The position numbers and the translations under genes were made by a program. Below, piece by piece: positions 47,240 to 58,269 of a stretch of DNA of 64,000 nucleotides. The notes beneath the pieces are model-generated. The model was not told the DNA's origin. It was given only the letters and a program-made list of their open reading frames with translations, and did no database searches. Position 1 is the first letter of the stretch. Every line of letters starts with the position of its first letter. Origin of the DNA: Lotus japonicus (Eukaryota > Streptophyta > Magnoliopsida > Fabales > Fabaceae); NCBI RefSeq assembly GCF_012489685.1, contig NC_080043.1, positions 66,085,920-66,149,919 of the forward strand, read 5' to 3'.

Positions 47240-47820
47240 GAGAACACAATCAAATAGAGGGATCTCTCAGCACCAACTCCCAGTGGAGAACACAATCAAA
47301 CAACATTTTCGAATTGAAAAAACTCTTATAGCATCCAAATAATTTTTTCAAATAGAGCATCTGTTGAGCCGGGGTTGCAGCTGATTGATTCAATTGGTGA
47401 CGAAGAAGGGGTTGCATCTGGGTTGTAGATGCAGGAGGGCCGGCGCTGCTGAGAAGGTGCGGCGACGACGGAGAGAGAGATCGGAGGGGGGGGGGTAGTG
47501 GCGGCGGCGGAGAGAAGGACTAGAGAGGGGGGCAACAACGGTTGGAATGATGAAGGAAGGAAAAAAAAAGACATGGATTGTAGAAGGGAAACCCTAGGAT
47601 AAAAAATTGGAATTTTTAGATTTGTGCAGGGTTATTTTTGTCTGAAATTTATTTCCCTTACTAATTCCCCCACTTTTGGGGGAACAAAAAATTGAGGTTG
47701 GAGGGATTTTTCTCCCCTCCATTTCCCTTCCACCCCATCCTAAAGTTTGAACCAAGCAAAATCAGATTTTAAAAATCCCTCCCTTCCCCTCTGTTCTCCT
47801 CCAACCAAACAATGCGTTAG
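47240..47820. other. Low-complexity right arm of the composite, no gene
   Basis: Contains a G10 run near 47488, GGCGGCGGCGG and purine-rich tracts, then the inverted TTTGGTT arm. The ORF at 47326-47574 is low complexity and not supported. Confidence 0.4.
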
Positions 47821-48273
47821 ATTATTGAGAGAGGATGTAGTTTAAATATTTGTTTTGGAGAGTGTGAGTGTGTTGAGTTTATGGGGTGGTTGAGAGTGAA
47901 GCCTATGTGATTGACTGAATCATAAAAAATTTGGTGTCTGAAATGTAAGAAGTTCAATTAGATCCATTTGTTAGTTTTTGGGAGGGGTATACTGATTACT
48001 ATTCTAAAATTAGAAGCATTTATGGTTAGCTTAGTTTCATTAATAAAATAAAGGACCCGTAATAATTTTCACATAATGTTTATTCTCTGTTTGTCGGGCT
48101 TGACAATGATCGGTGTTTTTCTTCGATTTTAGAGTTTTCCACATAATGTTCTTGCGCCGGTGATTGCGATTATGCTTATTTTATTTCTTAAACTGTGTTA
48201 TTTCCTAACTTATATAGGAGAATTTTGACTCAATGACAATGATAATCTTATGGATCAGAATCCCCTCCCAAAA

Positions 48274-48354
48274 GGTAGGAAACCTATACCATATGAAATC
48301 CTCTAAAACTCTACATATGAATGGAACTTTCAGAAGGTAGGAAACCTATACCAT
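48274..48354. repeat. Exact 19-bp direct repeat, 62 bp apart
   Basis: AAGGTAGGAAACCTATACC at 48274-48292 and 48336-48354, followed in both by CAT. The rest of 47821-48770 shows no gene or element ends. Confidence 0.7.
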
Positions 48355-49682
48355 CTTCTTTAGACATTGAGTGATCCTTCCTCAGTTAGATTTTTTTCTG
48401 TGTTAGCGTGATAATGTACAGATAAATAAGAAAGATAAAGAATACAATATCACATAAGAATTTATCTTGATTCACTCCAACTCAGGGCCAGGTCTTAAAT
48501 TTTTTTTCACTATCTTCACAAGATACAAGTATATGACTCTGCCTCCCCAAGATGAGTAATTTTTCATTAGTCTCTCCAAACTAATTACAAATAGTCTTTT
48601 TTAGCCTGTTCAAGCTAAAATGAGTATTATTGTCATTGGTCTCACCAGGATGACTTCTTTTCGAAAAAGTTATAAATACAAACTTCTACAAGTAATAAAT
48701 TGTCTCAAGCTTGCTAATCAATATGAGAACTTGTTTTTTTTCCATAAGATACTACACCCCTTCTCCTAACTGATGACCGAGTTTTTGTCCTAGTTTTTAG
48801 GGTATTTTCTTTGCTACTTTTAAGTCTTTTTCTTTGTCTCATGTAGTGTTTCATGCATTCTCAGCATTTGTATCTTTATTTGTGTTTTTGCTTCATTTAG
48901 GTAATTTCATAGTTTTTTAGGGACTCTAGTTGCATTTTATTAGAGTTTAGGAGTCTTAGGTAGTTTCCACTTGTTTTGGGGTCTTTGTGCAAAAATAACC
49001 TTTGAGTTTCTAGATATTTTCCTAGCTTTTTCATCAAGGTTTCAGGTTGAATCAGTTGAAGATGGAAGGTTTAGAGGCTTGAAGATTTGAAGGAGGCATT
49101 AAAATGGAGTAAAAATGAAGATCAAGGGACTTTCCAGCGAGCAAGAGAGCTCAAGTGCCCCAGATGGGCGCCAATTCAATCAAAGTTTCTGTTTTGCTGA
49201 AGGGAATTGGCGCCTGAGCGTGCTATAAGGGCGCCTGAGCGCCCGACACAGTAGAAACTCCCCCATTTTGTCTATAAATAGGTTTTTAGTTGTTTTGTTT
49301 CATATCTCATTCCATTTTTACATAAGTTCAGAGGGAGATGAGCTTTTAGGAGAGTGTGAGAGGGCTTCCAAGCTTGTAATCCAGGTTCTTAGCCAAGAAT
49401 GGCTCTTGCCATGCTTGGCTAATCTCTTCTATTGCTTTGGTTTTCTTGTAAGACTTTTCAGATTTAAGTTATAATCTTAAGTTCTTTCCCACATGTTCTT
49501 CTTCTATCCTTGAATCCCATTTTCTGAGCTTGAATGCATGCTTGCTTTATGCTATTCTATAATCAGAACGGAAGTTTTTTATAGATTAGGGAACCGATTT
49601 GGGATTACCCCTTCTATCTTGGCTACTAGAAATAGAGGAAGGGTTGGGGTTTGTTGGCCTGAACTTTGTAATCTTTATGCTT

Positions 49683-50003
49683 TGTTCCTTCATGAACATT
49701 GAGATGAGGTATAGTACCTAGGATGCAAGGAACGAGATGCGAGATTTCTAGAGAGAAGTGAGAGTGTAACCGCTTAGAGAGAGAAAGTACCTGAATTTCA
49801 AGCTTGTTATTGCACAAATGAGTCAAGAGTCCCTTACAATTGGTAACCGTCCCCTACTTATAGGTGAGGGAGTTGGGCCTAGCGCCTCTAAATCATCCCA
49901 ATGGGCCAGTTGGGCCTCCGGGACAAAGGCCCAAGTCCCTGATGCACTCCTCGCCCTAAGCCAGCGTCCTTGGGCGAGGGACCTTGGGGTCTCGCCCAGT
50001 CCA
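49683..50003 (-). repeat. 3' LTR of the Tat-like element
   Basis: 321 bp. It differs from the right LTR at about ten positions by eye (about 3%), so this insertion is clearly older than the gypsy at 26885. Confidence 0.9.
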
Positions 50004-50477
50004 CAAGTCCACAAGACACTGAGCTCGAAGCATGAGAGCTAAGTGTGTCTTTAAACAAAAGAGACAAGGCGATGGACGTAAGAAACTAACTAACGCTAAA
50101 CATAAGGCACAAAAGTAAAGAGCAATGCCCAACATGGCTTGGTAATCTAAGGCCTAAAAATTTGAGATTTCGAACGACTCGTCGCGTTCCCTTGGCGGCT
50201 TGAGTCCACAAGCCAGCTTGTGGCGATGACACATGATTTGCTCGCCTCGTCGTGGCAACGCACGCATCTTGCACCTTGAGACCTTGATGCTTTTGGGCCT
50301 ACGACACGTGGCAGCCTAGGTCTGCAAAATCTCAACTGCTTCCCTGAAACGTCCCTACGAATCATGGTTGAGCCTGACAATTTGAATTTAAACCAATCAG
50401 CTTCAACCGTTGCACCTTTTCATTTAATGCATCCTCTCCATTCCCCAAAATCCCGCAACTGCCATCATATCATTTCC

Positions 50478-50485
50478 TGACGTCA
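50478..50485. promoter_or_regulatory. TGACGTCA palindrome (TGA-bZIP type site)
   Basis: Perfect TGACGTCA within the tract upstream of the plus-strand antisense ORF. TGA-class bZIP factors bind this core. It may belong to a promoter for that ORF; this is an inference from position. Confidence 0.3.
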
Positions 50486-51206
50486 TGGGGAACGATTCCC
50501 CACTTTTCCTGCACGTTTCACAACAACCTCCCTTAGCTTTTCTTCACACGTTTCCTCCCAAACGATATTTCCCCTTTACAAAGGTGTTGTCCTACCCTTT
50601 CTTCTAATCCTTTCACGATTACAATCTTGCTTCCCATCTTGCGCGAACCTTTTCCACAGTTCATTGCTTTAGCTTTTGCGACTTCCTGCGCACCGCCTTT
50701 CTTCCGGCGAACCTTCACAACATCAAAGTAACCTTCACTTCTCACACCCTTTTCATAACGACGCCAAAGCGCCAAACCAGAAATTCCAAGCGTAATGTCA
50801 CTGTCGCCACTCCTCTGCGGTGCGTTCCACTTGTTGATCTGCCCCCCAGGGGGAGCTCCGCTTGAAGAAAAAAAATCGTTGCCTTCCGAACGAGAACCTG
50901 GGAATCCTTGCCGGTTCCCGCCGTTAGGGCCCTGCCCGCCGGGACGATGCCCAACCAACCATCCAGCTTGGATTAGTGGTCATCCATTTGCGAAATTTCT
51001 TCGGAATCCGGTGGGTTTTGCCATGAGAAACCTCTTGACAAACTCATGAGTTACGACGTGTGCACAACCGCCGAACGTCCTTGGCTCCGTCCCCAAGACA
51101 ACCACGTGGGTGTTCCCCACTTCTTCTATGTGTATGGATACATGTTCACCAGTTTGGGAATTAGGTTTCCCTTTTCCCCCTTCATATGCTCCGTGCTTCA
51201 CAGCAT

Positions 51207-51642
51207 CAGGGTCGGTCCCGACATTTTGGAGGCCCGGGGCAAATAATATAAATTTACCCCTAATAAGTTTTACGTTCGAAGTTTCATTAGAACCATTATG
51301 TTGGTTCGTTTGGCAACTGGCCTCTTGCAACCCGCAAGGGGTCGCGTGTTCGAATCCATGCAACAACGACCTTTTGCTTTAATTTTTAAATTCTTTCAAT
51401 TCAAATTAATTAACAAATAACATGTCAAAAGCCAAAAGGTAGGATTCGAACCCGGTACATAAAAGTAACATATACAATTACTAACCACTAGACCAGCTCA
51501 AGTCATTAATAACATCTTGAACATTAATTATTATAACTAAGTTTTATTTTAGGGGAAAGTTTAAGGGGATTTTTTTTTGGGCCACTTCTTTTTGGAGACC
51601 CTGGGCTGTGGGTCTGCTTGCACAGGCCCAGGGCCGGCCCTG
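51207..51642. mobile_element. hAT-type MITE (436 bp) inserted in the aORF
   Basis: Termini CAGGGTCGGTCCC and CAGGGCCGGCCCTG (right end, complemented), with a perfect 8-bp duplication CACAGCAT at 51199-51206 and 51643-51650. An 8-bp duplication and CAGGG start fit the hAT superfamily. The interior carries two tRNA-promoter-like stretches. Confidence 0.88.
51332..51502. other. Two tRNA-like modules inside the hAT MITE
   Basis: Plus strand: GTGTTCGAATCC near 51348 is a B-box-like motif. Minus strand: CTAGTGGTTAG (A-box-like, 51481-51492) and CGGGTTCGAATCC (B-box, 51442-51454) about 30 nt apart, as in a tRNA gene. Neither folds obviously into a complete cloverleaf with acceptor stem, so I do not call functional tRNAs. 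Confidence 0.45.
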
Positions 51643-53704
51643 CACAGCATCAATGTCGCTCCTAGCCAACTTCACCCCAACAGTTGGGCTTTCCTACGAT
51701 GCTTTGAAATCCTTTGCGACGTGATTCAGCAAGAGCCTGAACCCTCCCACTTCTTCTATTTCTATCGCGTGTCCGCCCAACCGTCGCCGCCACGCAACTG
51801 GGTTTCCCTGGAAGCCAGACCCGGGCGTCAGCGCTTCAACCCTCATTGGTCCAGCATTGCTGTCGATTTGGCTCGGAAGTTCTTCAGGGTCGTGTTGTCC
51901 CACGAGTATCCCAAGGTTTTTACCCATCGGGACGACACCGCCCGATTTCCCCTCTACTGGACCCAGGAAGTGCGCCAAGTAATTGACCCGCCCGAGGACT
52001 CCCTGACCCCCGAGGACAAAACTGTCATCAGCTTCCTGGCTAGACTCCCGGTTTTGGATTGCGCTCGTGTAATCGGTAAATCTTTTCTCACTTCCTTCTC
52101 TGTCTTTCCCGCTTTCTGCTAGCTTACCCTTGCCGCTCTTTGCTTCAGAAAAAATACCCCAAGTCAGCGAGGGCCTTCTGACCGTCTTTGAGAAGAAAGG
52201 AAACGTCTCGTTCCTCCCCTAAGTCAACCTGAAGGGCGACAAAACGTCCCTGTTAAAAGTGAGTGGGAAGAGACCTCTCGCCCGTCCCCAAACAGACCAC
52301 ACCCCGTGGCCGCTACATCGTCTTCCGACGGGGATAGAGCTCCTGTCATCTCCGCAGCTTTTTGCGGGCCTGAGGAGACTCCCAAGCCGAACCAACCCGG
52401 CGAGCCTTCACTAGCGACTCCGGTTTCCTCGCCTCGCGCCCAGGATGATTCCGTCGACAAGCCTCCCCTCAGTGCGAAAGTAATCCTACCGCCTCCTGGT
52501 CAAAACTTAATGCCATCTGCTAGTGCTTCACCGCCCAATCATAGCCCCGCCCCGCCCTAGGGCTTTGCAAATCGAGAGCCTCCATATTCCTTGTCCCCGA
52601 CGCCAGCGCAAGTTGCGAGGATGGACGAAGTGGTCAAGCAGCAAGGCTTGGACAGGGTTTCAGAAGGCGCATTTGCGACGGCGTTCCACGCTTTTCATCA
52701 TTACAAGCGGTCTGCCCAGGATGCCGAGGTGTTGCGATCAGAGGTGGCGCGCCTCCGCGCCCTCAACGCTGGATTTGTGGAGGAGCGTAAGGCGTTCCTC
52801 GCCCAACTAAAAGCCAAGGAGACTTCGTTTGCCAAAGAGTTGGCCGAACAAACTAGCCGTGCTGAAGTCAGCTTGGAGTTTCGAGACAGAAAAATCTCTG
52901 ATTTGGAGAAGGCCCTTGGGAAGCTTCGGCAGGAGGCTCAGGAGGAATCTGAAGCAAAAGTGGACCTGGTGGCCTCCAAGGATCAAACCCTTTCCTCAAT
53001 GGAGACCAAACTCGAACACCTTCGTGCTGAACTGGCGAAGAAGGATGAAGCTTTATCCATGATGAGGACACAAGCATAGCTCGACGCGAAGGCCTTGGAG
53101 GAAAGAATGAGGTCAGACGCCGCTGCTTCCGCCGTTTTTGAGCGCGGTCGTGGCTTTTTCCTCGCCAAAGCCCAAGTTCAACACCTCTATCCCCAGATCG
53201 ATCTTCACCAAATGGGAGCATTCAAAAAAGTTATCCTCACTGGGTTGGTTGGCGTCAACGATCCCCCAGGCTTTGTCGCCGAGCGTTTCATGAACAAAGA
53301 AGATGTAGAAGGAAACAAAGAAAGTTAGCGGTTCTTAGGTTGATTTTGTAATTACGATCTATTTTTTGTGGCTTATCTTTTAATGTAAGCCCTAGATTTT
53401 TCTTGTGCCCTGTTCTGCTACGTTTCATTTTGCGCCAGCTTTCCATACATTTTTTTTTTCTTTTTACTTCTGCTTTCCTTTCTCGCCGATGTCGTTCCCG
53501 CTACGAACCGTGCGAGCTCTCGGCTGTGAACCGTACGAGTCCTAAACCTCGTGCCTGAAACGTCTCTTTCCCAGATTTCAACGAAAGTTTACCCTTGACC
53601 ACCGACCAGGAACACTTATGATTTTAATGTAAGTTGCACCTTTTCTCAAGGAAAACTCCTCGAGAAACTGCCTTGGTATTAACTCCTGGAGACTGAATTT
53701 AGTG

Positions 53705-53712
53705 TATAAATA
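53705..53712 (+). promoter_or_regulatory. TATA box of the small plus-strand ORF cassette
   Basis: GTGTATAAATAGC, 57 nt before the ATG at 53769; the spacing allows a leader of about 30 nt. Confidence 0.5.
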
Positions 53713-53768
53713 GCATAGAACTCATAACGGTCTGCACAGAGCATCTTCATCTTGTAATACATTCGACA

Positions 53769-54158
53769 ATGGCATCCGTTGAGAGTTGCATCAATGAGCT
53801 TAGGAGGAAGGCATTTGGAGAGGACCTATTCCTCAATGTCAGGCACCTGGAGGATCCAAGCGTCTACCAACTGACAAATCAGTTGCTAGGAATAGGGCTG
53901 AGTCCAGAGATGGACGCGACTCTCAGAGGATTCCTAGGGTTTGTAGAGGAACTTCAAGGCCTTTTCTAGCAGGAGCTGGACAACTATGCTGAGGTTCGTG
54001 CGGTGGAGGATGCACTTGAAGCCATGGCGGAGGGTCCTGAGAGGCAAGTGGTTTGCCATAGCTTGGTCCAACTGGAGTACAAACGACACCGCATAGAGCT
54101 TGAAAAAGCAGAATTTCGTCGTCAATGTAGGATTATGAGGAGAAATCCTCCATTTTAA
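53769..54158 (+). pseudogene. Small unrecognised ORF (129 codons) with its own TATA and poly(A) signal
   Basis: Begins MASVESCINELRRKAF and runs to a TAA at 54156-54158, with one in-frame TAG at 53967-53969. Before that stop the product has alternating charged and hydrophobic residues (SVYQLTNQLLGIGLSPEM, then a Leu-rich helix). After it the frame codes for Glu/Arg-rich, coiled-coil-like sequence ending in a basic RRQCRIMRRNPP tail. A TATA box lies upstream and AATAAA at 54179-54184 downstream, so the cassette looks like a compact transcription unit inside a retrotransposon, antisense to gag. I know of similar accessory reading frames in Tat elements only in general terms and cannot name a domain. 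It may have been translated before the TAG arose. Confidence 0.5.
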
Positions 54159-54184
54159 AATGTAATAAGAAAATAATGAATAAA

Positions 54185-54990
54185 AGTGTTTTTTTTTGTT
54201 TTGTTTTATATATAAATGCCCTTATATATGTGTTGATATGAATGCGAGAGCAGATAAATAATGAACGGAAAAAATGAAAACGAGTGAATATATAAATGGG
54301 CGGGGCGAGCGGGTCACCCAGCCTTGTTCGCCATTACTGGGCGAGGCGAACGGGCCATCGTGATTACGGGTGGTGCCACCATGAATTCCGCCTTTTGTTT
54401 CCTTGTCGCGTAGCACATGTTTTTTAGTGCTTAAAGTTTTGAGAGTGTGCAATGTATAACTAGGACTTTCGCTCGGTATTGGACTGAGGCTTTTATTCAC
54501 ACGCATATTTCCCGTAAGAGCAGGTGTGACCCCTCCAGCCTTATTAGGTGGGGTCTTATAGTTGCTCGGGGCCCAATAGCCATATCGGTTGCCCGAGACT
54601 TTCAGCCTAGTTAAAAATGCTCGCTGTGTTTCGGGGAGACTTGACTCGCCCATATTTCGGGGAGGTTCTTTGGATAAGAAACTTATCCGCACACGTCGTC
54701 TGCAGGGGCTACGGTCAGCGCCGGACTTTCCGGAGCGATCCCCAGACATCAAGGTCGTGTTGGGATCGCCACCTTCAGAGAATTTTTCCCACCCGGCTGC
54801 CGTCTCAGGTTAGTAGATATGAGTACTGCTGAGAATATCCTTTTGTATTTGATTTTCGTAAATTTTACATCAAGGGATGCCTCGTTAAAAAACTCCCGTG
54901 TCGGAGAAAAAGAGTGCATCTTTATTTTTAGTCCTAGTTTCTTGGTTGTTTCCTCGCCATATTCCCACTTTGCGGCCGCTCCCTTAATCA
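54185..54990. other. Non-coding interior of the Tat-like element
   Basis: No supported ORF. The phrase GCCTCGTTAAAAAACTCCCGTG near 54880 resembles leader-like sequence that accompanies aORFs in this lineage. Confidence 0.35.
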
Positions 54991-57422
54991 GAGTATCGTA
55001 CCCAATATTTCGTCCTTGTCACCCTGCTTGATGCGTCGGGCTGATTTCGTTGGCCTCTTACTCCTATCCTCTAGTTGTTCGCACTTCCTCTTATCCTGAC
55101 GACACCACAACTGGCTATCTTTCCCTTCTGCCTCCCCCTTTTCTTCGGTCCCAGCTCGCCGGTGAATTTCCCTTTTTCCTGCCTTTAACTCTGCCCCTTC
55201 TTCCCTCTCTTTTTCCTTCTGTGCGGGTGGGCTGAATGTGGACAGCCCCCCGAAAGTGGTTTCCTTTCGTTCCCAACTGAAAAGGTCAACGTTGTCCTCT
55301 ACCAACTCACTCAAGCGTCGCTCTTGTTCAAAGGTGAGCCTAGGCTCGATCGCCAGTACGCCTCTTCTGGATGCCTCCACGTCCCAGCTTTCTCCATACC
55401 ACACGCTACTTGTATGAGTAAAGTATCCCACTCGCCCTGCCTTCTAGGCCCCCTGGCCCAAGCTTTCCCCCTTCTTCATCTTATTCGCTTTTCTGCTGTC
55501 CAGCTTTCCTCGCCTGCCCACGTCACTCTGGCCTTGTGTAGCCGGACGCTCTTGCCCGCCTTCAGTTTCCACGGGCTCATGACACCTGTGTCCTTCACCA
55601 GCTCCCCTCCTACCATACAAGTTTATGCAATCGCTGCAACATTTCATCGCCCCCTTCTGATCCATCGCTATTTTTCCCTACCTTCCGCAAAGCAGTGGAT
55701 ACCTTGCCGCGAGGTGGGGCGTGGATGTCACTGCATAGAGGCGGCTTAAAGTATCTCGTCCTATGATGACATAATAAACTGCTACAACCTGTAGGACCAG
55801 ATACCTTACCCTTAAAATTGTGTCCAATTCCGCATAGCCGCATACCTGAACCTGCTTTCCTGAGAAACCTACCAGGTTTCTTGTGTATGGTATCAGATCC
55901 TTGTCTGTAAGCCCCAACCGTTCGAATGCGTCCTTGGAGATGATGTCTGCGGGGCTGCCTCGGTCCAAAAGCACCCTCTGCACATTGAAACCATTAATTC
56001 TTACCGTTATCACCGGCGGGTCATCTGCATGGGATGTGATGTTGCTGCCGTAAAGGCCCCCTGTGATTGTGTTAACCGCTCCGGCCATCGCCTCGCCCCT
56101 GTCGTAGACATCTTCCTCTGTTTCCTTACCTTTCGCCACGTTCATCTTCTCGTTTCCTGCATTCGGCGCTCGCTTCATGTTGTCCCAGTCTAAACCATGT
56201 CCTGCGACCCGCGGTTGTCTCGCCTTGATCAACTGCCTAATTTGGCCCCTCAGAGATAAACATGCACTGGTTTTATGGCCTTCTAGGTCGTGATATTCAC
56301 ACCACTTGGTCCGACCTTTGACGTTGTGTCGGGGGTCGATTCCGCCCTAGCCATCCTCGTCTGTTTCCGCAGCCATCGCCCCCAGGAGTGACTTTGCCAA
56401 TTCTTCGCCCGCGTCCCCCTCTGACCTTTTTCGTCGGCGTGAGTTAGTTACCCACCGAGAGCGCTTGCGCTCCACGTTATCTTTTCTCGAACAGAGTGGT
56501 CTTTCCTTGAATTCCTTAATTAATTGGCCAACTTCCTTAACCTTCCGCACATTGCTTGCCTCTTTGTCCTGTATCCGCTTCCTCGCCAGCGACACCTTTG
56601 CTGCCCTCAGGCGTTTCCTCTCACGCGCATCATTTTCCTCTTCTATGATGTAGTCTCTCGCTCGAGCACGTACCTCCGTCATCGAGCACTGGTTTCCTAC
56701 TCAGCTCGCAGCTCAGCTTTCCTGACGACAATCCGCTCCTAAAAGCGCATACGCATGTTCGAGGCTCCGCCTCTTCAAATCTTGCGGACGCGGCGCTGTA
56801 CCGTTTCACGTACTGTTCCAACGTGTCTCGCTCCTCCTGCCAAATCAGAAACAGATCCTCGACCTCGCTGGCAAAGAAATGGCCCAGAAATTTCGACGCG
56901 AAGTCGCGGAACTTCTTTATGGATCCCTGCGGCAGGGCCATGAACCAAGTCATTGCTGCGCCTCGAAAAGTGGAGGGAAGCATTCTCACTTTACCGCATC
57001 AGAAACCGCGCTCATCGCCATCTTCTTATTGAAACGTAGCAGATGATCTTGCGGATTGGTTCTTCCGTCATGCGCTTCCAACACGAGGCTTGTCATACCG
57101 TCCGGGTATGGTCACCTTTCGCACTGTTGCCGAGAAGGGTTTGACCGCCGCAACGACCTCAGCCTCCTCCTCCTCGTCGTTCCACTGCTTAAGGTGATTC
57201 CTTTAATTGCTCGTGCAAACACTCATTCTGCAGTCTCAAGTCGCCACTCAGTGCACGGCGTGCCTCTACCCGACGATGCCTACCAGACCTTGCGGTGCGT
57301 TGGGAAGAAACGCAGCTCCGTTCCGGTTCCTCGCTACACTGTTGGCCAAACGATTCCATCAAGTTCTGCCGATGAAGCAAGAATTCGACCAAAAATCTCG
57401 AAATCGCAGAAAACCTTCTTGA
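54991..57422 (-). pseudogene. gag-protease and pol start of the Tat-like element, degenerate
   Basis: Minus-strand pieces in order. Gag start near 57392 (MVEFLLHRQNLMESF). Core gag at 56989-56630, with STFRGAAMTWF, LPQGSIKKF, and EERDTLEQYVKRY, typical of retrotransposon gag. A C-terminal basic region at 56682-56347. Zinc knuckle CEYHDLEGHKTSAC at about 56310-56260. Protease at 56232-55678, with LLDRGSPADI as the active-site block and YYVIIGRDTL near its end. Then a pol N-terminus at 55431 with LTFEQERRLSELVEDNVDLFSW, cut after a few dozen residues. Frameshifts separate several pieces. No RT, RNase H or integrase motif is found between here and the left LTR. Confidence 0.8.
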
Positions 57423-57480
57423 AAATTGAATTTCTCCAAACTAAATTGCGATCCACGTAGTCCGGGAATCAAAATCTACT

Positions 57481-57500
57481 GTTCCCCACAGACGGCGCCA
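57481..57500 (-). other. Primer-binding site of the Tat-like element
   Basis: TGGCGCCGTCTGTGGGGAAC on the minus strand, two bases from the LTR. The TGGCGCC start is complementary to the 3' end of tRNA-Asp-type primers used by Tat elements. It fixes the element's direction. Confidence 0.75.
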
Positions 57501-57502
57501 AA

Positions 57503-57823
57503 TGTTCCTTCATGAACATTGAGATGAGGTATAGTACCTAGGATGCAAGGAACGTGATGCGAGATTTCTAGAGAGAAGTGGGAGTGTAACCGCTTAGAGA
57601 GAGAAAGTAACTGAATTTCAAGCTTGTTATTGCACAAATGAGCCAAGAGCCCCTTACAATTGGTAACCGTCCCCTACTTATAGGTGAGGGAGTTGGGCCT
57701 AGCGCTTCTAAATCATCCCAATGGGCCAGTTGGGCCTCCAGGACAAAGGCCCAAGTCCCTGATGCACTCCTCGCCCTAAGCCAGCGTCCTTGGGCGAGGG
57801 ACCCTAGGGTCTCGCCCAGTCCA
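57503..57823 (-). repeat. 5' LTR of the Tat-like element
   Basis: 321 bp, the same length as 49683-50003, with no indel noticed between them. Confidence 0.9.
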
Positions 57824-58269
57824 TGCTTCAAACAAATGTTTAAGTACACAAGAAATTGGGCTTATCATTTGGTTTGAAAGAATTGTCTATGCGAGGCATC
57901 GATAGGTAGTTGCTTAGGCTATAGCATCAATGAGAGTTTCATGAGAACATGTGCATAGAATGATGTGGTTGAATTGACTAGTTGAGCAAGAACGCAAAGC
58001 ATTTTCTTTTCTAAATTGTCTTTTTATTTTCTTTTTTCCTTAATACTACTTTAACATATGTTTATCTCTATAAAACAAACCTTCAAACTCAAGGCTTAAG
58101 CTGAATTTATTCACTCTCAATCCCTGTGGTTCAATATTTAAAATCGGGTGATTTCCGTACACTTGCAGATTGTCCAACACTAACCATTCCACATACCGCC
58201 ACTTTATCTCCCCAATGTTCTCAAGTCCACGCTAGTTCTTCTAAGGAATCGCCAAGTAGGACCGTGTCA

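Larger units (their letters stand above)
43604..47813. mobile_element. Inverted-repeat composite element with GGAGGGA-rich arms
   Basis: The left arm starts ACTGTTTGGTTCAAAGG and the right arm ends AACCAAACAAT. Both arms contain two tandem versions of a GTTTGGTT...GGAGGGA...GATTTT block (left 43604-43721, right about 47690-47813). The interior holds a nested MULE (43722-45164) and a minus-strand retroposon (45430-about 47300). No duplication is visible at the outer ends, so superfamily and exact limits are uncertain. Confidence 0.5.
51046..53328 (+). pseudogene. Antisense ORF (aORF) of the Tat-like element, gypsy-type 'transposase_28' protein
   Basis: Plus-strand coding remnants, opposite to gag-pro. 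The first part, 51046-51206 (HFFYVYGYMFTSLGIRFPFS), continues at 51651 (NVAPSQLHPNSWAFLRCFEI, then FYFYRVSAQ) once the hAT insertion is disregarded. These blocks match the family annotated as putative gypsy-type transposon protein (Pfam Transposase_28). A likely intron runs 52076-52148 (GTAAAT...TTCAG). The C-terminal part, 52591-53328, is a long coiled coil rich in Glu/Lys/Leu heptads, with an in-frame TAG at 53077-53079 and a final block VGVNDPPGF. Antisense ORFs downstream of pol are known in the Tat lineage; their role is unknown. This copy is disrupted. Confidence 0.72.
49683..57823 (-). mobile_element. Tat-like gypsy derivative, 8.1 kb, lacking RT-RH-INT
   Basis: LTRs of 321 bp at 49683-50003 and 57503-57823 (TGTTCC...GTCCA on the plus strand), with TGCTT duplicated at 49678-49682 and 57824-57828. 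The primer-binding site lies beside the right LTR, so the element reads leftward. Gag and protease are present but broken; only the very start of pol is seen near 55.3 kb, and the space where RT, RNase H and integrase should be holds other sequence. The plus strand carries an antisense ORF and a small separate ORF. No polypurine tract abuts the left LTR. It would need a helper element. Confidence 0.88.
48771..58179 (+). mobile_element. Solo LTR (1263 bp when uninterrupted) with intact 5-bp duplication
   Basis: Starts TGATGACCGAG and ends TTGTCCAACA, flanked by CTAAC at 48766-48770 and 58180-58184. It is split by the Tat-like element at 49683-57823. Near the right end is the LTR phrase CAATCCCTGTGG. 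Because the duplication abuts both LTR ends directly, the internal region was lost by LTR-LTR recombination before or after the nested insertion. Confidence 0.82.

Noticed and set aside
48771..49682. Treating this stretch as the 5' LTR of a complete element
   Set aside because: The CTAAC duplication directly follows the LTR end at 58179, so there is no internal region; solo LTR is the better reading.
50533..50958. 141-codon minus-strand ORF at the left end of the Tat-like element
   Set aside because: No similarity to integrase or other pol domains can be seen; GC-rich sequence is open on both strands, so it is treated as a shadow.
51423..51502. Possible tRNA gene on the minus strand
   Set aside because: A- and B-box-like sequence is present, but no acceptor stem or complete cloverleaf is evident, and it lies inside a MITE.
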